From positions 1-36,331 of the forward strand of contig JAOADJ010000055.1 of assembly GCA_026417375.1 (NCBI GenBank): a stretch of DNA of 36,331 nt, read 5' to 3'. This stretch comes from Melioribacteraceae bacterium. Lineage in GTDB: Bacteria > Bacteroidota > Ignavibacteria > Ignavibacteriales > Melioribacteraceae. The translations under genes were made by a program, and so were the position numbers. Position 1 is the first letter of the stretch, and each line of letters begins with the position of its first letter. Positions 7,736-17,435 of this stretch are shown in pieces. The notes beneath the pieces were generated by a model. That model was not told the origin of the DNA. It ran no database searches and saw only the letters and a program-made list of their open reading frames with translations.

Positions 7736-9859
7736 TCAATAATTTTTTAATTTTTCCTTATAATTTTTTTTGTTAATGTTTTCCATCATCCATTCCTGAT
7801 GATTAATAATTTCTTCATTATAAACCGGATAATTAAATACATATTTACCCGTTGGAAGCAATACTCTTGCTTTTTGATTATCGTTAACTAAAGTTTTTAA
7901 TAAATTGTTAATTATGAAATATTTCAATTCATCATTTTCAATTGGAAAAGTTATCTCAACTCTTCGATCTAAATTTCTTTGCATTATATCAGCAGAGCTA
8001 CTGTAAATTTCTTCTTTTCCATTGTTGTAGAAATAATAGATTCTACTATGTTCTAAGAATCTTCCAACTATTGAAATTACTCGAATATTTTCACTTAAAC
8101 CTTGAACTTGTGGAATTAAACAACATACACCACGAACAATTAAATCAATTTTAACTCCTTGTTTCGAAGCTTCATATAATGCAGCAATTAAAATCGGATC
8201 AACAAGAGAATTCAACTTGAAAATTAATCTTCCGTTTTTTTTATTCTTTTGATTATTAATTTCTCTTTCAATCAATTCAAGAAATTTTTCTCTTTTGTTA
8301 ATAGGTGCAACAGAAATTTTTCTGTAGGTTTTTTGTTCAGAATAACCTGTTAAATAATTAAAAATTTCAGAAATATCTGAACATATATTTTCATCGCAAG
8401 TAAAGAAACCTAGATCGGTATAAATTTTTGCAGTTGTAGTATTATAATTTCCTGTGCTTAAGTGAACATATCTTTTAACGCCATCTAATTCTTTTCTAAC
8501 AATTAAAGTCATTTTAGCATGTGTTTTTAATCCAACTAAACCATAAACAACATGAACGCCAGCTTTTTCTAATTCACGTGCCCAAAAAATATTGTTTTCT
8601 TCATCAAAGCGAGCTTTAAGTTCAACCAAAACAGCAACTTGTTTTTTTCTTTCAGCGGCTTCAATTAAATATTTTACAATTGGGGAATTTGTTCCTACTC
8701 GATACAGAGTTTGTTTGATTGCTAAAACATCAGGATCGCGGGAAGCTTGTTTTATTAAATCTACTACTGGATTAAATGAATCATAAGGATGATAAAGAAT
8801 GAAATCCTTTTTTTGTATTAGTGAAAATAAATTTTCCTCTTCAAAAATTTCATTTGTATATGGATGAAATGGTTTTTCCTTTAAATGAGGGAAGGGGAGA
8901 TTATACAAAAGCATTATATCACTTAAGCCTAAATTTCCGTCAATAATATGAACGTCTTCTTTAGAAATTTCTAAATTTTCGATTAGAATATCTAACATAT
9001 ATTCAGGCATTTGTTTTTCTACTTCCAACCGAACAACACTGCCAAATTTTCTTTGTTTAATATTTTCTTCAATCACTTGAAGCAAATCATCAGCTTCATC
9101 TTCTTGAATTTCAAGATCTGTATCGCGAGTTATTCTAAATTTATAAGCTTCTAAAACTTCAATACCAGGGAAAAGATAATTTAAATTGGATCTTATTAAA
9201 TCACCAATCCAAATAAATTTTATTGAATTGTTGTTTCCATTCTTTTGTTTAGGTTTAATTATTTTATCAATTTGAAGTAACCTTGGTAAATTTGAAGGTA
9301 CTTTTATTCTTGCAAAATTTTTTTCGCCATTGGGTTTCTTAATTCTAACTGCTAAACTAATACTCAAATTTGATATATATGGGAAAGGTCTTCCTGGATC
9401 AAAAGCTAAAGGAGTTAAAACCGGATAAATTTCTTTTAAGAAATATTCATTTAATAAATCTTTTTCATCTTTAGATAATTTATTAATGTCATATATATAA
9501 ATTTTATTTTCTTTTAATTCAGGAATTATCACATTATGCCAATATTCATAAATTTCTTTTAACATTGGCTGTAAACAATTTTCTATTTGTTTTAGTTGTT
9601 CAAGCGGGGTTAGTCCATCAATCGAAGTGTCAATAACTTTTGCTCTGATTTGTTCCTTAATACCCGCAACACGAATCATATAAAATTCATCAAGATTAGA
9701 AAAGAAAATAGAAATGAATTTTATTCTATCAAGTAATGGTAATTTTGGATTAGTAGCTTCCTGTAAAACTTTTCTGTTGAATTCCAGCCAGCTCAAATCA
9801 CGGTTGAAAAAATTTTCAGGTCTTAGATATTTGGATAGAACTTCTTTAGACATTTTCAT
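7736..9859 (-). CDS. ppk1: Polyphosphate kinase 1
   Basis: Synthesises polyphosphate reversibly from ATP. Its 707 residues fit the PPK1 family (N, head, C1 and C2 domains). The opening 'FFNRDLSWLEFNRKV' is the classic N-domain signature. The autophosphorylated histidine is His466 in RYVHLSTGNYN and the second catalytic histidine is His604 in LEHSRIYYF. Two adjacent ATGs exist; AAAAGG sits 6 bases before the first (9859), which I use. It lies 16 bases downstream of the dCMP deaminase gene and is probably co-transcribed. Its 3' end nearly abuts the convergent feoB permease gene. Confidence 0.97.
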   Translation of the reverse strand: MKMSKEVLSKYLRPENFFNRDLSWLEFNRKVLQEATNPKLPLLDRIKFISIFFSNLDEFYMIRVAGIKEQIRAKVIDTSIDGLTPLEQLKQIENCLQPMLKEIYEYWHNVIIPELKENKIYIYDINKLSKDEKDLLNEYFLKEIYPVLTPLAFDPGRPFPYISNLSISLAVRIKKPNGEKNFARIKVPSNLPRLLQIDKIIKPKQKNGNNNSIKFIWIGDLIRSNLNYLFPGIEVLEAYKFRITRDTDLEIQEDEADDLLQVIEENIKQRKFGSVVRLEVEKQMPEYMLDILIENLEISKEDVHIIDGNLGLSDIMLLYNLPFPHLKEKPFHPYTNEIFEEENLFSLIQKKDFILYHPYDSFNPVVDLIKQASRDPDVLAIKQTLYRVGTNSPIVKYLIEAAERKKQVAVLVELKARFDEENNIFWARELEKAGVHVVYGLVGLKTHAKMTLIVRKELDGVKRYVHLSTGNYNTTTAKIYTDLGFFTCDENICSDISEIFNYLTGYSEQKTYRKISVAPINKREKFLELIEREINNQKNKKNGRLIFKLNSLVDPILIAALYEASKQGVKIDLIVRGVCCLIPQVQGLSENIRVISIVGRFLEHSRIYYFYNNGKEEIYSSSADIMQRNLDRRVEITFPIENDELKYFIINNLLKTLVNDNQKARVLLPTGKYVFNYPVYNEEIINHQEWMMENINKKNYKEKLKNY

Positions 9860-9875
9860 TATTTACCTTTTAGAG

Positions 9876-10373
9876 CTACTTATTAAATTTTTTTGCACTC
9901 GAATAATTTTTTAAATCATAGTTAATCATTTTATCCGGCATTTGTAATCTTTTAATTTTTACTTTTGCAATATCAAAAAATTTTTCTGCCATTGTATCGT
10001 GATAATCAGAAAAAATAACTATTTCTTTAATTCCTGCAGCAATTAAAGCCTTAGCACAATTTGTACAAGGCATGTTAGTTATATAAGCTGTAGCATCTTG
10101 AGTACTTATTCCATGTTGCGAGCATTGGAGTAAAGCGTTCATCTCTGCATGAATAGTTCTTACACAATGATTATCAACAATCCAGCAACCTTCATCTTCA
10201 CAATGACCATCACCCGGAATTGAACCATTATAACCAGTTGATAAAATTTGACGATCTTTTACAAGAACGCAACCACAATGCATCCTTGGGCAGGTAGCTC
10301 TTTCAGAAACAAGCATTGCAACTTTTAAAAAATATTCATCCCAAGAAGGTCTTTTACTTTTTTTCTTTTTCAT
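9876..10373 (-). CDS. Deoxycytidylate (dCMP) deaminase, ComEB type
   Basis: Zinc-dependent deaminase converting dCMP to dUMP for thymidylate synthesis; 165 residues. The zinc site is seen as HAE (His75, catalytic Glu77) and PCTNC (Cys103, Cys106). The extra Cys/His cluster at about residues 28-70 (TCPRMHCGC, GHCEDEGC, NHC) is typical of dCMP deaminases and separates it from cytidine deaminases. The lysine-rich start MKKKK follows a promoter-like TAAATTTG at 10390-10397. First gene of a two-gene unit with ppk1. Confidence 0.94.
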   Translation of the reverse strand: MKKKKSKRPSWDEYFLKVAMLVSERATCPRMHCGCVLVKDRQILSTGYNGSIPGDGHCEDEGCWIVDNHCVRTIHAEMNALLQCSQHGISTQDATAYITNMPCTNCAKALIAAGIKEIVIFSDYHDTMAEKFFDIAKVKIKRLQMPDKMINYDLKNYSSAKKFNK

Positions 10374-10389
10374 AGAATTAATCTTTTTG

Positions 10390-10397
10390 CAAATTTA
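10390..10397 (-). promoter_or_regulatory. -7 element of the dCMP deaminase/ppk1 promoter
   Basis: TAAATTTG on the minus strand fits TAnnTTTG exactly, 17 bases before the start codon and just downstream of the terminator hairpin of the upstream RNA. No TTTG is found at the expected -33 distance, so this is a partial match. Confidence 0.4.
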
Positions 10398-10418
10398 TAT
10401 AATATTTACAAAACATTT

Positions 10419-10516
10419 AAAATAAAAACTGCTAAGGATGAGGGCGGTCCTTAGCAGCTCGATCAGTAATTTAAGGAGGGGTTACTGATATCCAGTGTGA
10501 AAATTATCTTTTCACA
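10419..10516 (-). ncRNA. Candidate small RNA, three hairpins with C-rich loops
   Basis: Three perfect inverted repeats lie in tandem in transcript order (minus strand): TGTGAAAA/TTTTCACA with a 5-base loop (10516-10496); ATCAGTAA/TTACTGAT with loop CCCCTCCTTAAA (10489-10462); and CTGCTAAGGA/TCCTTAGCAG with loop CCGCCCTCA (10457-10429), followed by TTTTTATTTT, an intrinsic terminator. A full Bacteroidota-type promoter stands immediately upstream. The stretch is clearly more GC-rich than its surroundings, has no ORF, and gives an RNA of about 95-100 nt. The loop of hairpin 2 contains CCTCCTT, the same bases as the 16S rRNA anti-Shine-Dalgarno core, so both C-rich loops could pair with SD sequences of mRNAs. 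The alternative is a long 3' UTR and terminator of the histidine kinase transcript. I know no named family it matches. Confidence 0.68.
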
Positions 10517-10519
10517 TCA

Positions 10520-10550
10520 CAAAAATAATCAATAATTAAAAAAAAACAAA
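10520..10550 (-). promoter_or_regulatory. Promoter of the candidate small RNA
   Basis: Minus strand TTTG (10547-10550), 19 bp, TATTTTTG (10520-10527) fits both elements of the Bacteroidota primary-sigma promoter (TTTG / TAnnTTTG). It lies between the histidine kinase stop and the first hairpin. Transcription would start about 4-7 bases on, at the base of hairpin 1. Confidence 0.6.
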
Positions 10551-10567
10551 TAAATAATAAAATATTT

Positions 10568-11776
10568 TTATTCGGGTAAAATTATCTTAAATGTTGTGCC
10601 TTCATTTAATACTGAATTTTTAACAAAAATTTTACCTTTATGATAATCTTCTATTATTCTTTTTGATAAACTAAGTCCTAAACCCCAACCTCTTTTTTTA
10701 GTGCTAAAACCAGGTCTGAAAATATCTTTTTTCCTGCCAGGTTCAATTCCTTTTCCATTATCTGATACTTCAATTTCAATTTTATTTTTAATTTTTTGTA
10801 CGGAAAATTTTATTATACCATTTTTATTCTCTATAGCATCTAGAGAATTTTTTATTAAATTTTCAATAACCCATTCAAACAATTCAGCATTGATTTTTGA
10901 TTTACATTCAATATCACCATCAATTTGAATTGAAACGTTTTTGCCAAGTTGCGGTAATCTTCTTTGAAAATAATTAATTACTTTTTCTATTATTAAATAT
11001 GGAGAGTTTTCAATTAATTCTGGCTTTGAACCAATTTTGGAAAATCTTCTTGTAATTTTATTTAATCTATTTAAATCATTTTCAATTTCTTCAGAGGTAT
11101 CAAGTACTTTATCAGGATTATTATAATTCATTTTTAGAATTTCATTCCAACCCATTAAACTAGAAATAGGTGTACCTAATTGATGAGCAGTTTCCTTAGA
11201 CATTCCAACCCATATATTACTTTGTTCGCTTCTTTTTATATAACTAAAACTTAAGTAAGAAATTAAAATGAAAATGAATGCAAAAATTATTTGCAAAAAA
11301 GGATAATATTTAAGTCTATTTATAATTTCAGAATCGCCATAATAAATTTTTTGAAGAACAACTCCATCTTTTGTAGTAACTAAAATTGGTTGATGTGATT
11401 TTGCTAATTCATAAACTTGTTTTTGTAAATAATTTTTTATTTCATTTTTGGTAAAAGTAGAATCAATCAGAATATTTTTATAACCAAATCCAACTTCAGT
11501 TGAAATTATTTTGTCATTTTTATCTGTTAAAATAAGAGGGAAGTCAATTCGATTAATAATATTATTAAAAATAAAATTTAAGTCGTTAGTTTCAGAATTT
11601 GGGTCGGCAGCATATTCTAATCCACTTGCAAATAACTGTACAATATCTTTTTCACGCTGTTGAAGTTTTTCTACTAAATTTTGTGTGTAATATAAAGTAG
11701 AAAATGCAATTAATGAGCCAATTATAACAAGTGATAATTTTATTTTTAATGAAGATATAGTTAAAGCAAAATTCAT
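10568..11776 (-). CDS. Membrane sensor histidine kinase, orphan
   Basis: Two-component sensor kinase, 402 residues. Membrane helices at about 11-31 and 159-180 flank a sensor domain of about 125 residues; no HAMP domain is evident. The H-box is SKETAHQLGTPISSL with phospho-acceptor His198. The ATPase domain has the N-box 'ELFEWVIENLIKNSLDA', G1 SDNGKGIEPG and G2 GWGLGLSLSK. The start ATG directly adjoins the purA stop (TAAATG), so it is translated from the purA message. No response regulator is in the window, so partner and signal are unknown. Confidence 0.9.
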   Translation of the reverse strand: MNFALTISSLKIKLSLVIIGSLIAFSTLYYTQNLVEKLQQREKDIVQLFASGLEYAADPNSETNDLNFIFNNIINRIDFPLILTDKNDKIISTEVGFGYKNILIDSTFTKNEIKNYLQKQVYELAKSHQPILVTTKDGVVLQKIYYGDSEIINRLKYYPFLQIIFAFIFILISYLSFSYIKRSEQSNIWVGMSKETAHQLGTPISSLMGWNEILKMNYNNPDKVLDTSEEIENDLNRLNKITRRFSKIGSKPELIENSPYLIIEKVINYFQRRLPQLGKNVSIQIDGDIECKSKINAELFEWVIENLIKNSLDAIENKNGIIKFSVQKIKNKIEIEVSDNGKGIEPGRKKDIFRPGFSTKKRGWGLGLSLSKRIIEDYHKGKIFVKNSVLNEGTTFKIILPE

Positions 11777-13098
<1,322 letters not shown>

Positions 13099-13119
13099 AT
13101 TAAAAATGTAAATTTGATT

Positions 13120-13461
13120 TTAGTTATTAAAACTATTAATTGCTTCTTCAACTGTTGCATAATTTTCAAAGATTGTAATAAGTTTTGTTATCACTAAAAG
13201 GCTTTCAATTTTTTCTGTTGCTCCAGCTAATTTAAAATAACCTCCACCATTTTTCATAGTTGTATAGCCACTAATTAACATTCCTAAACCAGAGCTATTC
13301 ATAAAAGTTGTTTCAGATAAATTAACTACAACATTTTTTTTGTTCTCATCTAATAATTTGTGAAGTAAATCGCTAAACTCTTGAGTTTCTGCTCCACCCA
13401 TAATGTTACCGGAAAGTGTAATTACAACGGCATTATACTTCTCTTCATATTTAATTTTCAT
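13120..13461 (-). CDS. STAS-domain anti-anti-sigma factor
   Basis: Small STAS protein (113 residues) of the SpoIIAA/RsbV type, which binds an anti-sigma kinase when unphosphorylated. The phosphorylation loop reads FMNSSGLGML: Ser56 occupies the position of SpoIIAA Ser58, with Asn in place of the usual preceding Asp. It starts at ATG 13461 with AAAGGAG ahead. It is divergent from the ECF sigma gene and its partner-switching cluster. A second STAS protein is encoded at 17436, so the two may respond to different phosphatases. Promoter-like TAACTTTG at 13549-13556. Confidence 0.9.
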   Translation of the reverse strand: MKIKYEEKYNAVVITLSGNIMGGAETQEFSDLLHKLLDENKKNVVVNLSETTFMNSSGLGMLISGYTTMKNGGGYFKLAGATEKIESLLVITKLITIFENYATVEEAINSFNN

Positions 13462-13548
13462 TTTATCTCCTTTATGTAAGTTATAAATTTATTTTTCAAG
13501 AAAATGGTTATATAGAATAATTTATTTATAAATATTTATATTGCTAAC

Positions 13549-13556
13549 CAAAGTTA
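13549..13556 (-). promoter_or_regulatory. -7 element of the STAS gene promoter
   Basis: TAACTTTG on the minus strand fits TAnnTTTG. TTTC lies 19 bp upstream, one mismatch from TTTG. The 5' leader would be about 80 bases. Confidence 0.4.
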
Positions 13557-13580
13557 TTCAAAGAAAGATTAAAAAGAAAG

Positions 13581-13606
13581 TATCTTAAATTTTTGTTTTT
13601 AAGATA
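13581..13606. promoter_or_regulatory. Inverted repeat upstream of the ECF sigma promoter
   Basis: TATCTTAAA and TTTAAGATA are a perfect 9-bp inverted repeat with an 8-base spacer. It ends 4 bases before the GAAAC element of the predicted ECF promoter. It may be an operator for a regulator of this divergent region, or a hairpin in an RNA from further upstream. Confidence 0.45.
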
Positions 13607-13610
13607 TTAA

Positions 13611-13635
13611 GAAACATATTTTAATTAAAAACGTC
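13611..13635 (+). promoter_or_regulatory. ECF-type promoter of the sigma factor gene
   Basis: GAAAC (13611-13615), 16 bp, CGTC (13632-13635) resembles ECF promoters such as that of B. subtilis sigma-W (TGAAAC-N16-CGTA). The start point expected 7-8 bases after the -10 falls on or beside the ATG at 13643. No Shine-Dalgarno is visible there, so the message may be leaderless and autoregulated. Confidence 0.5.
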
Positions 13636-13642
13636 TTATCAT

Positions 13643-14242
13643 ATGAATTTAACAAAAGAAAATGATCATTTTGATTTAAGTGATTCAAATAATGAAAGAG
13701 AAGAAGATTTTGATTTGATTAGAAGATTTAACAAAGGTGATCAAACTACATTTAAATTATTAATGATAAAACATAAAGATAAAGTAAGGAACTTAGTATT
13801 TTTAACTCTTGGTGATGTTGATTATGTAGATGATATTTCTCAAGATGTTTTTATAAGTGTTTATCATAAATTAAATGAGTTTCGATTCGAATCGAAGTTT
13901 ACAACTTGGCTTTATAGAATTACAATTAATAAATGCAAGGATTATTTAAGAAAGAAAAAAGTTCGAAATATTTTTGTTGCCATTCAGGATAATGAAACAG
14001 ACTATGGAGCAAAACCTTTTACTGAAAATATTGATATTCCGAATCTTGTTCGGAGTGCAATAGATAAACTACCTGAAAAACTTCGGATCCCATTAATAAT
14101 GAGAGATATAGATGGTTTTAGCTATAAAGAAATTGCTGATGAATTAGGAACTGAAGTTGGAACAATAAAATCAAGAATATTTAGAGCTCGGGAGACTTTG
14201 AAAATAATTTTAGAACCATTTCAAAAAGAACTTAGATTTTAA
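13643..14242 (+). CDS. ECF (group 4) sigma factor
   Basis: RNA polymerase sigma factor of 199 residues with region 2 ('VDDISQDVFISVYHKL' and FTTWLYRITINKCKDYLRKKK) and region 4 ('LIMRDIDGFSYKEIADELG' and TEVGTIKSRIFRARETL, a helix-turn-helix). No region 1 or 3 is present. An acidic stretch of about 25 residues precedes region 2. No SD precedes the ATG, and an ECF-like promoter ends 7 bases before it. Downstream there is no typical zinc-binding anti-sigma gene. Instead an unknown membrane-anchored protein and a full partner-switching set follow in the same direction, which suggests unusual control. Targets are unknown. Confidence 0.95.
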   Translation: MNLTKENDHFDLSDSNNEREEDFDLIRRFNKGDQTTFKLLMIKHKDKVRNLVFLTLGDVDYVDDISQDVFISVYHKLNEFRFESKFTTWLYRITINKCKDYLRKKKVRNIFVAIQDNETDYGAKPFTENIDIPNLVRSAIDKLPEKLRIPLIMRDIDGFSYKEIADELGTEVGTIKSRIFRARETLKIILEPFQKELRF

Positions 14243-14267
14243 ATTGAGCGTTGAAAAAAATTCAATA

Positions 14268-15392
14268 ATGAAAAATTGGAAAAAATATTTGATTTATTTT
14301 TTTCTTTTTGTTTTAACTTTAGTTTTAATGATAAACTTTAAGCATAAAAAAAGTTTATTTAAATATTACGATGACAGTAAAAATAAATTAATATCATACA
14401 TAAATAATCTAAATCCACTTTTTGCTAAAACAAATTTATCTAATGAAGATATTTTTAATTTTGCTTTTTATAAAACATTACCAATTGATAAAGAAAAAAA
14501 TAAAATATTAATTGTTGATAATATTAATAACAAGAATTTAATTGAAATAAAAACTTTACCAATCCACAAAACTGAAAATCTAAAATCATATTTAAGTTAT
14601 ATCAATTCCGAAGAAAAAAATAAAAGAAAGATTGATTCAGTTTTAAATAAGTATAAAAATGAAGTTTACCAAAACATTTTTACCGGTGATGAATCATATG
14701 CAATAAATCCAAATATAATATTGATAAGAGAAAATTTATTGAACGATTTAGTTAGAATATCTCAAAAAATTGATATTAAAAAATCTGAAGTTATTTTCTC
14801 AACAAACAAAATTAAAGAACTTAATAATTTTAGCATAAATAAAAAGGATATTAATAAGCATAATTATTTTATTATTACTAAAGATACTGTGATTGAAACC
14901 AAGCTATCTTTTAATAAAGAAATGTTTGAAAAGCATATTAAGAAGCTTGATGAAAATTTAGTTCCTATTAATAATGAATTGAATAAACCATTTATAAAAT
15001 TTAAAGCTGATTTAAATAAAAATTTACAAAGTGGTAAAATTATTAATTTAAAATTAGATACATCTCAAATCAAAATATTTTTTGATGACGAACTTGTTAA
15101 CAACTTAGTTAATGATAGCTTAAGACAACAATTTGATAAAAATATCAGAAACACAATTATTAAGTATGACAGGCATAAATATCAAAAAGAAAAAAACATA
15201 AAAAAGCCAATAATTATTTTTCACAATCCAAATGAAATTAATAATAAAATTGTTAATGATGCTGTCAACAAAAATTTTTATGATAAAAAAAATATAAATG
15301 ATTCTATCAGATTTCATAAAATCAAAAAAGATTTAAAAAGAGCTAATCAGGAACTAAAAAAATTAAACTTAGATACAATTAAAATATATTAA
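14268..15392 (+). CDS. Unknown protein with one N-terminal membrane helix
   Basis: I do not recognise this 374-residue protein. A short basic N-terminus (MKNWKK) leads into a single membrane helix (about 7-25). A long Lys/Asn/Ile-rich region follows, probably extracytoplasmic and partly helical. No cysteine cluster, protease motif or known anti-sigma domain is visible. It occupies the usual place of an anti-sigma gene, just after the ECF sigma, and overlaps the next gene by one base (TAATG), so it is co-translated with the first phosphatase. With so short a cytosolic part it cannot be a classical zinc-finger anti-sigma. A sensory or scaffold role is possible. The TTG at 14244 is an alternative start. 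Confidence 0.7.
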   Translation: MKNWKKYLIYFFLFVLTLVLMINFKHKKSLFKYYDDSKNKLISYINNLNPLFAKTNLSNEDIFNFAFYKTLPIDKEKNKILIVDNINNKNLIEIKTLPIHKTENLKSYLSYINSEEKNKRKIDSVLNKYKNEVYQNIFTGDESYAINPNIILIRENLLNDLVRISQKIDIKKSEVIFSTNKIKELNNFSINKKDINKHNYFIITKDTVIETKLSFNKEMFEKHIKKLDENLVPINNELNKPFIKFKADLNKNLQSGKIINLKLDTSQIKIFFDDELVNNLVNDSLRQQFDKNIRNTIIKYDRHKYQKEKNIKKPIIIFHNPNEINNKIVNDAVNKNFYDKKNINDSIRFHKIKKDLKRANQELKKLNLDTIKIY

Positions 15393-17416
15393 TGAGAAAA
15401 AAAATAAATTTTATCAATATAAATAGTTTTGAAAATGTAATTGTATTTTCTTCAATTCTTTTCTTAGTAAATCTAATTTTTCCTTATCATAGTTCGGGAT
15501 TTGTTTATTTAATCAATGAACTACTTTTGTTCATAACTATATTTTTACTTTATAAAAGTTTATTGAAATTATTACAGGAAAAATCTTATTCTCCATTATC
15601 ATTAATCTTAAATTCAGGAATATTAGCAGCCATATTATTTTTTATTTTATCCTTAACCAATTCGGGATTCACATTAAACAACGACGGAACTGTTTATTAT
15701 AATTTTTTTAATTCACTTCTTTCTACATTAATAATTTTTGTTTTCATAGGATCAATTGTTTTTATCTTCACTTCTTTTCAGATATTATTTTTTTTAAGAA
15801 GTAAAAAAGATCTTTCAACATATTTTAATGTAATGTTATTTTTCTTGGCGATAAGTTTTCTTTCAAATTTATTATTAGTCTTTGATCCATCTTTAGATTA
15901 TCCACGCGATACATTTTTTATTGTATCAATTTTACTTATAACAATTAATTCTGTTCGTGTGGCATGGATTGCATTTCTTAATAAAAAACAAAAAAAATAT
16001 TTATTAATAATTTCAATTGTTTTAACAGTTATTTATAGTCTCACTTTTTCTCTTTTAATTGAATCGAACGTTGTAAAAAAAATTATTTATGCATTCTCCC
16101 CCGGATTTCATACAATTTTTAGTTTAGTTATGATCTACGGAGCAATTTATTTTCTTGTTATATTCTTTACAACTCTATTTCACTTACCAACTGCAGAAGC
16201 ATTTGACAGAAAAGCTCTCCAGGTTTCGTCACTAATGGACATTACAAAATTAATGACACAAGTTTTTGACTTTAAAGAATTAGCAGATACTATAACAGCA
16301 ATGACTACAGAAATTTGTAATTCTAATTCTGCATGGCTTGTTACAAAAGAAAATAATAAAATAGTTTTAAACTCAGTTTACAAAATTGGCTTTGTTGATG
16401 CAGATAAAATCAGCTATTCGCTTTTAGAAAAAAATAATATTAATGAAATTTTAGTTATAAATAATTCAGATAATAAAATTTATGGTCAGAATTACAATTC
16501 TATAGTTATTGCACCATTGAAAGTTTATGATAAAATAAATGGATATTTATTTACAGCCAGAGTTAAAGAAAATAATTTTGATGATGACGAAATAAAATCT
16601 GTTGAAGCATTTGCGAATTATGCTTCAGTCGCTTTAGAAAATGCAATGCTGATAAAAAAATCAATTGAAAAAGAAAGACTTGAAAAAGAACTTGATGTTG
16701 CAAGAGAAATACAAAGAAAAATTCTGCCACTTAAAACACCTAAATATGATAACCTTGAAATTTCAGCATTATTTATTCCTGCTTTTGAAGTAGGTGGTGA
16801 TTATTATTATTTTTTTGAATTAGATAATAACAATCTTGGATTTGTTGTTGCTGATGTATCCGGAAAAGGAATTTCTGCGGCTTTTATTATGGCACAAGTT
16901 GAAGGTGTTTTTGAATCACTTTCAAAAATGATTTCATCACCCAAAGATATTTTAATTAAAGTTAATGAAATATTAATTAGAAATTTAGGAAGAAAAAATT
17001 TTGTAACAGCAATCTATGGTAAATTAAACTTTGATTCTGGTAAATTAACAGTTGCAAGAGCAGGACATACACCAATATTGTATTTAAATAAAGAAAAAAT
17101 ATTTCAATTAAGACCCAAAGGAATTGGTTTAGGACTTGATGCTAAAGAAATTTTTCAAAATTCTTTGGAAGAAATGGAAATTAATTTAGAATATAATGAT
17201 ATTTTAGTGTATTATTCAGATGGTATTCCCGAAGCAAAAAATAATACTAACGAAGATTTTGGATATAAAAGATTGGAAGAAATTGTATTTAAAAATCGTA
17301 ATAATGATACCGACACTATAACAAATGAAATAATGAAAGAATTAAGTTTATTTACGAAAGATAAACCACAACATGATGATATAACATTGTTAATTTTCAA
17401 ATGGAAAAAAAATTAA
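15392..17416 (+). CDS. Membrane SpoIIE/RsbU-type PP2C phosphatase with GAF domain
   Basis: Serine phosphatase that would dephosphorylate a STAS antagonist; 674 residues. About eight membrane helices fill residues 15-262, a GAF-like sensor domain spans about 290-415, a coiled linker 'KERLEKELDVAREIQRKILP' follows, and the PP2C/SpoIIE domain occupies about 440-672. Metal-site motifs are VGGD (Asp470), VADVSGKG, DGIPEA and HDDITLL. The residue three after Asp470, often Asp in this family (GGDxYD), is Tyr. The start ATG overlaps the preceding stop (TAATG). A membrane sensor coupled to a phosphatase is a usual input module of partner switching. The STAS target probably lies 20 bases downstream. 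Confidence 0.92.
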   Translation: MRKKINFININSFENVIVFSSILFLVNLIFPYHSSGFVYLINELLLFITIFLLYKSLLKLLQEKSYSPLSLILNSGILAAILFFILSLTNSGFTLNNDGTVYYNFFNSLLSTLIIFVFIGSIVFIFTSFQILFFLRSKKDLSTYFNVMLFFLAISFLSNLLLVFDPSLDYPRDTFFIVSILLITINSVRVAWIAFLNKKQKKYLLIISIVLTVIYSLTFSLLIESNVVKKIIYAFSPGFHTIFSLVMIYGAIYFLVIFFTTLFHLPTAEAFDRKALQVSSLMDITKLMTQVFDFKELADTITAMTTEICNSNSAWLVTKENNKIVLNSVYKIGFVDADKISYSLLEKNNINEILVINNSDNKIYGQNYNSIVIAPLKVYDKINGYLFTARVKENNFDDDEIKSVEAFANYASVALENAMLIKKSIEKERLEKELDVAREIQRKILPLKTPKYDNLEISALFIPAFEVGGDYYYFFELDNNNLGFVVADVSGKGISAAFIMAQVEGVFESLSKMISSPKDILIKVNEILIRNLGRKNFVTAIYGKLNFDSGKLTVARAGHTPILYLNKEKIFQLRPKGIGLGLDAKEIFQNSLEEMEINLEYNDILVYYSDGIPEAKNNTNEDFGYKRLEEIVFKNRNNDTDTITNEIMKELSLFTKDKPQHDDITLLIFKWKKN

Positions 17417-17435
17417 TTAGAAACGGAGCAAACGA

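Noticed and set aside
10429-10517. Tandem hairpins as a REP element or transposon end
   Set aside because: No second copy in the window, no GTAG-type motif, no target duplication and no transposase nearby. The promoter and terminator fit an RNA gene better.
10429-10517. Plus-strand reading of the same hairpins (loops with GGA/AAGGAGGGG, as CsrA-sponge RNAs have)
   Set aside because: No promoter or U-rich tail on the plus strand, whereas both are present on the minus strand.
16790-16812. Inactivation of the first SpoIIE-type phosphatase because GGDxYD reads GGDYYY
   Set aside because: The main metal Asp470 and the downstream DVSGKG, DGIPEA and DDITLL motifs are intact. Variation at the second position also occurs in other RsbU-like proteins as far as I recall.
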